From Rhodospirillales bacterium (lineage in GTDB: Bacteria > Pseudomonadota > Alphaproteobacteria > Acetobacterales > Acetobacteraceae), in assembly GCA_025352665.1 (NCBI GenBank), contig JANXSM010000118.1, positions 50,506-114,505 on the forward strand: DNA of 64,000 bases, written 5' to 3'. The translations under genes were made by a program, and so were the position numbers. How positions within the stretch are numbered: the first letter of the stretch is position 1; the number at the start of each line of letters is the position of its first letter. Positions 61,729-64,000 of this stretch are shown piece by piece. Under the pieces are notes generated by a model. That model made no database searches, was not told where the DNA came from, and saw only the letters and a program-made list of their open reading frames with translations.

Positions 61729-62604
61729 ATGTTCCAGCACATCGGCATCATCGGCTTCGGCGAGGTCGGCCGCATCTTCGCCCGCGGCCTGCTGAAGCAA
61801 GGCGTCGCCCGCATCACCGCGTTCGATGTGGCCGACGTGGCACCCGAACCCGGCGTCACCTTCACCACCTCCGCCGTCGAAGCCGCCCGTGGTGCCGAGC
61901 TGGTGATCAGCTCCGTCACCGCCGCCGCAGCCCTCGCAGCGCTCGCTGCAGCACTCCCGGCCATGTCGCACGCCCCCTTCGTGCTCGACGTGAACTCGGT
62001 CTCTCCCACCACCAAGCAGGCGACCGCGGCGGCCGTCGAAGCCGCCGGCGGGCGCTATGTCGAAGCCGCCGTGATGACCTCGGTGCCTCCCAAAGGCCTG
62101 GCGTCCCCGATGTGGCTCGGCGGCCCTCACGCCGAGGCCTTCGTGGCCGCGGCCGCCGGGCTCGACATGAATCTGCGCGTGTTCGCCGAGACGGTCGGCG
62201 GTGCCTCCAGCGTCAAGATGTGTCGCAGCATCATGATCAAGGGGCTCGAGGCGCTGACCAGCGAATGCATGCTGACCGCCCGCCATTACGGGGTTGAGGA
62301 ACACGTGCTCGCATCCCTCGGCGACACGCTGCCTCACCCAGACTGGCGCGGCCTCGCCCGCTACGTCATGGGCCGCGCCCTCGTGCACGGCAAACGACGC
62401 TCGGAGGAAATGGCCGAAGTCGCGGTGACGGTGCGCGAGGCTGGCCAGCCGCCGATGATGGCCGAGGCGATCGTCCAACGCCAGGCACTCGCCGCCGTGC
62501 AGGGCAGGCAGCTGCCCAAATCCGTGCTTGCCGGAAACGACCTCGATGCGCTGCTGGACGCGCTGCTCGCGCAACGGGAGCGGATGGCGACTGCGGCCGA
62601 TTGA
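61729..62604 (+). CDS. NAD(P)-dependent dehydrogenase, 6PGDH/DUF1932 type
   Basis: The product has 291 residues. The N-terminal Rossmann motif is I-G-I-I-G-F-G-E-V-G-R-I-F-A (residues 5-18). The C-terminal all-helical domain contains A-S-S-V-K-M-C-R-S-I-M-I-K-G-L-E-A-L, resembling the DUF1932 C-domain of beta-hydroxyacid-dehydrogenase-like proteins; K in V-K-M-C is the probable catalytic lysine. Its presence behind galB-ligK-galD suggests oxidation or reduction of a related acid, perhaps the semialdehyde step before 4-oxalomesaconate. That role is inferred from context. Confidence 0.88.
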   Translation: MFQHIGIIGFGEVGRIFARGLLKQGVARITAFDVADVAPEPGVTFTTSAVEAARGAELVISSVTAAAALAALAAALPAMSHAPFVLDVNSVSPTTKQATAAAVEAAGGRYVEAAVMTSVPPKGLASPMWLGGPHAEAFVAAAAGLDMNLRVFAETVGGASSVKMCRSIMIKGLEALTSECMLTARHYGVEEHVLASLGDTLPHPDWRGLARYVMGRALVHGKRRSEEMAEVAVTVREAGQPPMMAEAIVQRQALAAVQGRQLPKSVLAGNDLDALLDALLAQRERMATAAD

Positions 62605-62660
62605 TGCTTCAATGTCGATTGCGATAAGATATAAACAATAACGTTTCCGGGGGAATGACC

Positions 62661-63848
62661 ATGAAGATGACTCTGCCCAAGGCGCTCAAAACGCTCGCAG
62701 CAATCGGCCTCGCCGCCGGCCTCCTGGCCTCCACCGCCCACGCCCAGGAGCCGTTCAAAATTGGGCTCATCCTGCCCATGACCGGCCCCAGCCAATCGAC
62801 CGGCAAGCAGATCAATGCGGCCGTCAAGCTGTTCATGCAACAGAACACCGACATGGTGGCCGGCCGCAAGGTCGAGGTCATCCTGCGCGACGACGCCGGC
62901 GTGCCCGACACCACCCGCCGCCTCGCTCAGGAACTCGTGGTGAAGGACAAAGTGAACGCGCTGGCAGGCTTCGGCCTCACCCCGCTCGCGCTTTCCGCCG
63001 CCCCCATTGCCACCCAGGCGAAGGTACCGATGGTCGTGATGGCCGCGGCCACCTCCATCATCACCGAAAAATCCCCTTACATCGTGCGTACCGCCCAGGT
63101 GGTGCCGCAGGTCGCCGGCACCATGGGCACCTGGGCCGCCGCACAGCCGATCAAAAAGATCGTAACGTTGGTCACCGACTACGGCCCCGGCCTCGACGCC
63201 GAAACCTGGTTCAACAAGATGTTCACCGCCGGCGGTGGCACCGTCCTCGCCAGCCTGCGCGTGCCGCTCGCCAACCCGGATTTCGCCCCGTTCCTGCAGC
63301 GCATGCGCGACGAAAAGCCCGACGCCGTGTTCGTCTTCACCCCCTCCGGCGCCGGCGCCATCTTCATGAAGCAGTTCGTCGAGCGCGGCCTCGACAAATC
63401 CGGCATCCGCCTCATCGCCATGGGCGACGTGACGGATGACGACCAGCTCAACGACATGGGCGACGTGGCCCTCGGCGTGGTCACCGCCGGACCCTATTCC
63501 GCCAACCACGGCTCCGCCGTGAACAAGGCCTTCGTCAAAGCCTTCCTCGCCGCCAACGACAACATGCGGCCGAACTTCATGGCCGTGTTCGGCTACGACG
63601 GCATGACCGCCATCTACAACGCCCTCAAAGCCACCAACGGCAAAGGCGACGGCACCGCCCTCGTCCACGCCATGGAAGGCGCCAAATGGGAAAGCCCGCG
63701 CGGCCCCATCGCAATCGACGCCAAAACCCGCGACATCATCCAAGACGTCTACTTCCGCAAAGTCGAAAGAGTCGACGGCCAGCTCTACAACGTCGAGTTC
63801 GGCTCCGTCCCGCAAGTCAAAGATCCCGCCAAGACGGATGCGCCTTGA
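62661..63848 (+). CDS. Branched-chain-type ABC transporter substrate-binding protein
   Basis: The product has 395 residues from ATG 62661 (M-K-M-T-L-P-K-A-L-K; an ATG at 62655 is also in frame). A Sec signal ends at A-S-T-A-H-A. I-G-L-I-L-P-M-T-G-P-S-Q-S-T-G-K-Q and A-V-F-G-Y-D-G-M-T-A-I-Y are LivJ-type features. No permease or ATPase genes follow within the window. It probably captures an aromatic acid for the gallate-type pathway. Bioinformatic proof of ligand is not possible here. Confidence 0.92.
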   Translation: MKMTLPKALKTLAAIGLAAGLLASTAHAQEPFKIGLILPMTGPSQSTGKQINAAVKLFMQQNTDMVAGRKVEVILRDDAGVPDTTRRLAQELVVKDKVNALAGFGLTPLALSAAPIATQAKVPMVVMAAATSIITEKSPYIVRTAQVVPQVAGTMGTWAAAQPIKKIVTLVTDYGPGLDAETWFNKMFTAGGGTVLASLRVPLANPDFAPFLQRMRDEKPDAVFVFTPSGAGAIFMKQFVERGLDKSGIRLIAMGDVTDDDQLNDMGDVALGVVTAGPYSANHGSAVNKAFVKAFLAANDNMRPNFMAVFGYDGMTAIYNALKATNGKGDGTALVHAMEGAKWESPRGPIAIDAKTRDIIQDVYFRKVERVDGQLYNVEFGSVPQVKDPAKTDAP

Positions 63849-63871
63849 GGGTTATGCTGAAGCAAGGAAGG

Positions 63872-63915
63872 CCAGGGGCTCTGCCCCTGGACCCTGCCAG
63901 AGGCAGAGCCTCTGG
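63872..63915. terminator. Twin hairpins, family-typical dispersed repeat
   Basis: CCAGGGGC-TCT-GCCCCTGG (63872-63890) is followed by CCAGAGGC-AGA-GCCTCTGG (63897-63915). This double hairpin is a pattern I remember as frequent between genes in Acetobacteraceae and related genomes. It lies 24 bases after the binding-protein stop and is a good terminator candidate, though without a T-tract. Confidence 0.65.
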
Positions 63916-63948
63916 ACACCATTCGTTTAAGTCATGTTTGGGAGTGAC

Positions 63949-63997
63949 GATGGGGTCATACCCGCGGGTTGTTGCGACGCGCGGGTATGACCCCATC
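63949..63997. repeat. 18-bp perfect inverted repeat at the right edge
   Basis: GATGGGGTCATACCCGCG (63949-63966) and its exact complement (63980-63997) enclose a 13-base loop. It follows the twin hairpins and has no T-run. It may be the end of an insertion element, a protein-binding site or a strong RNA hairpin. The window ends three bases later, so the context is cut off. Confidence 0.7.
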
Positions 63998-64000
63998 GCC

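Noticed and set aside
60294..62015. A minus-strand open frame of 573 codons under ligK, galD and the dehydrogenase
   Set aside because: Composition (Gly/His/Val/Asp-rich) is the mirror of the real genes on the plus strand, and no family motif is seen.

Overview
The window is G+C-rich, Gram-negative chromosomal DNA, most likely from an alphaproteobacterium of the Acetobacteraceae/Rhodospirillales. Pointers are the extreme third-position GC, the paired CCAGGGGC/GCCCCTGG hairpins at the right end (a type common in that family), IS5- and IS630-type transposon debris, and a hypothetical protein with an L-R-P-L-C-R-M-L motif remembered from Acetobacteraceae. The assignment rests on style, not on a marker gene. 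No rRNA, tRNA or CRISPR was found.

Layout. 1-3.6 kb: the end of a Hint-domain surface protein carrying an apparent frameshift, a ParA/MinD-like ATPase, an interspersed palindrome and nested transposon remnants. 3.6-7.4 kb: a SnoaL-like/GMC oxidoreductase pair divergent from a LacI-type regulator, with operator-like repeats between them. 7.9-20 kb: a tightly coupled 14-gene minus-strand operon: NMT1-type ABC importer, two SDRs, alpha/beta hydrolase, IclR regulator, ThDP enzyme, VanB-type reductase, small protein, Rieske oxygenase, extradiol-like VOC protein, an unknown and a bicupin. It looks like a complete uptake and degradation route for an aromatic acid. 20.3-23.9 kb: ssuC-B-D-A-like sulfonate uptake and desulfonation genes with a possible short leader peptide. 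24.1-27.7 kb: Lrp regulator and phosphoglucomutase, then a Rieske oxygenase of the choline/carnitine type.

28.4-31.5 kb is an accessory island: two same-orientation copies of the end of an IS5-type transposase gene bracket a very AT-rich membrane-protein gene. A resolvase-like protein follows, then a protein ending in an SSB-like acidic tip, then a gene broken by an in-frame TGA.

31.7-36.8 kb: a bicupin, a LacI regulator and a ribose-type ABC importer; the same 12-bp palindrome lies in front of both the bicupin and the importer. 36.9-47.6 kb: a glutathione transferase divergent from an IclR regulator that heads a long plus-strand operon (HyuA/HyuB, branched-chain-type ABC importer, cupin, dienelactone hydrolase). 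47.8-55.2 kb: stand-alone and housekeeping genes (secreted protein, deoxyribosyltransferase-like protein, esterase, PatZ-like acetyltransferase, Kir channel, Ada and AlkB). 55.3-63.9 kb: a second aromatic cluster with a racemase-like protein, cupin, LysR, a family-5 binding protein, the gallate-pathway trio galB/ligK/galD, a DUF1932-type dehydrogenase and a branched-chain-type binding protein. Overall this is a catabolic region of successive regulator-transporter-enzyme modules, interrupted by one small mobile island.
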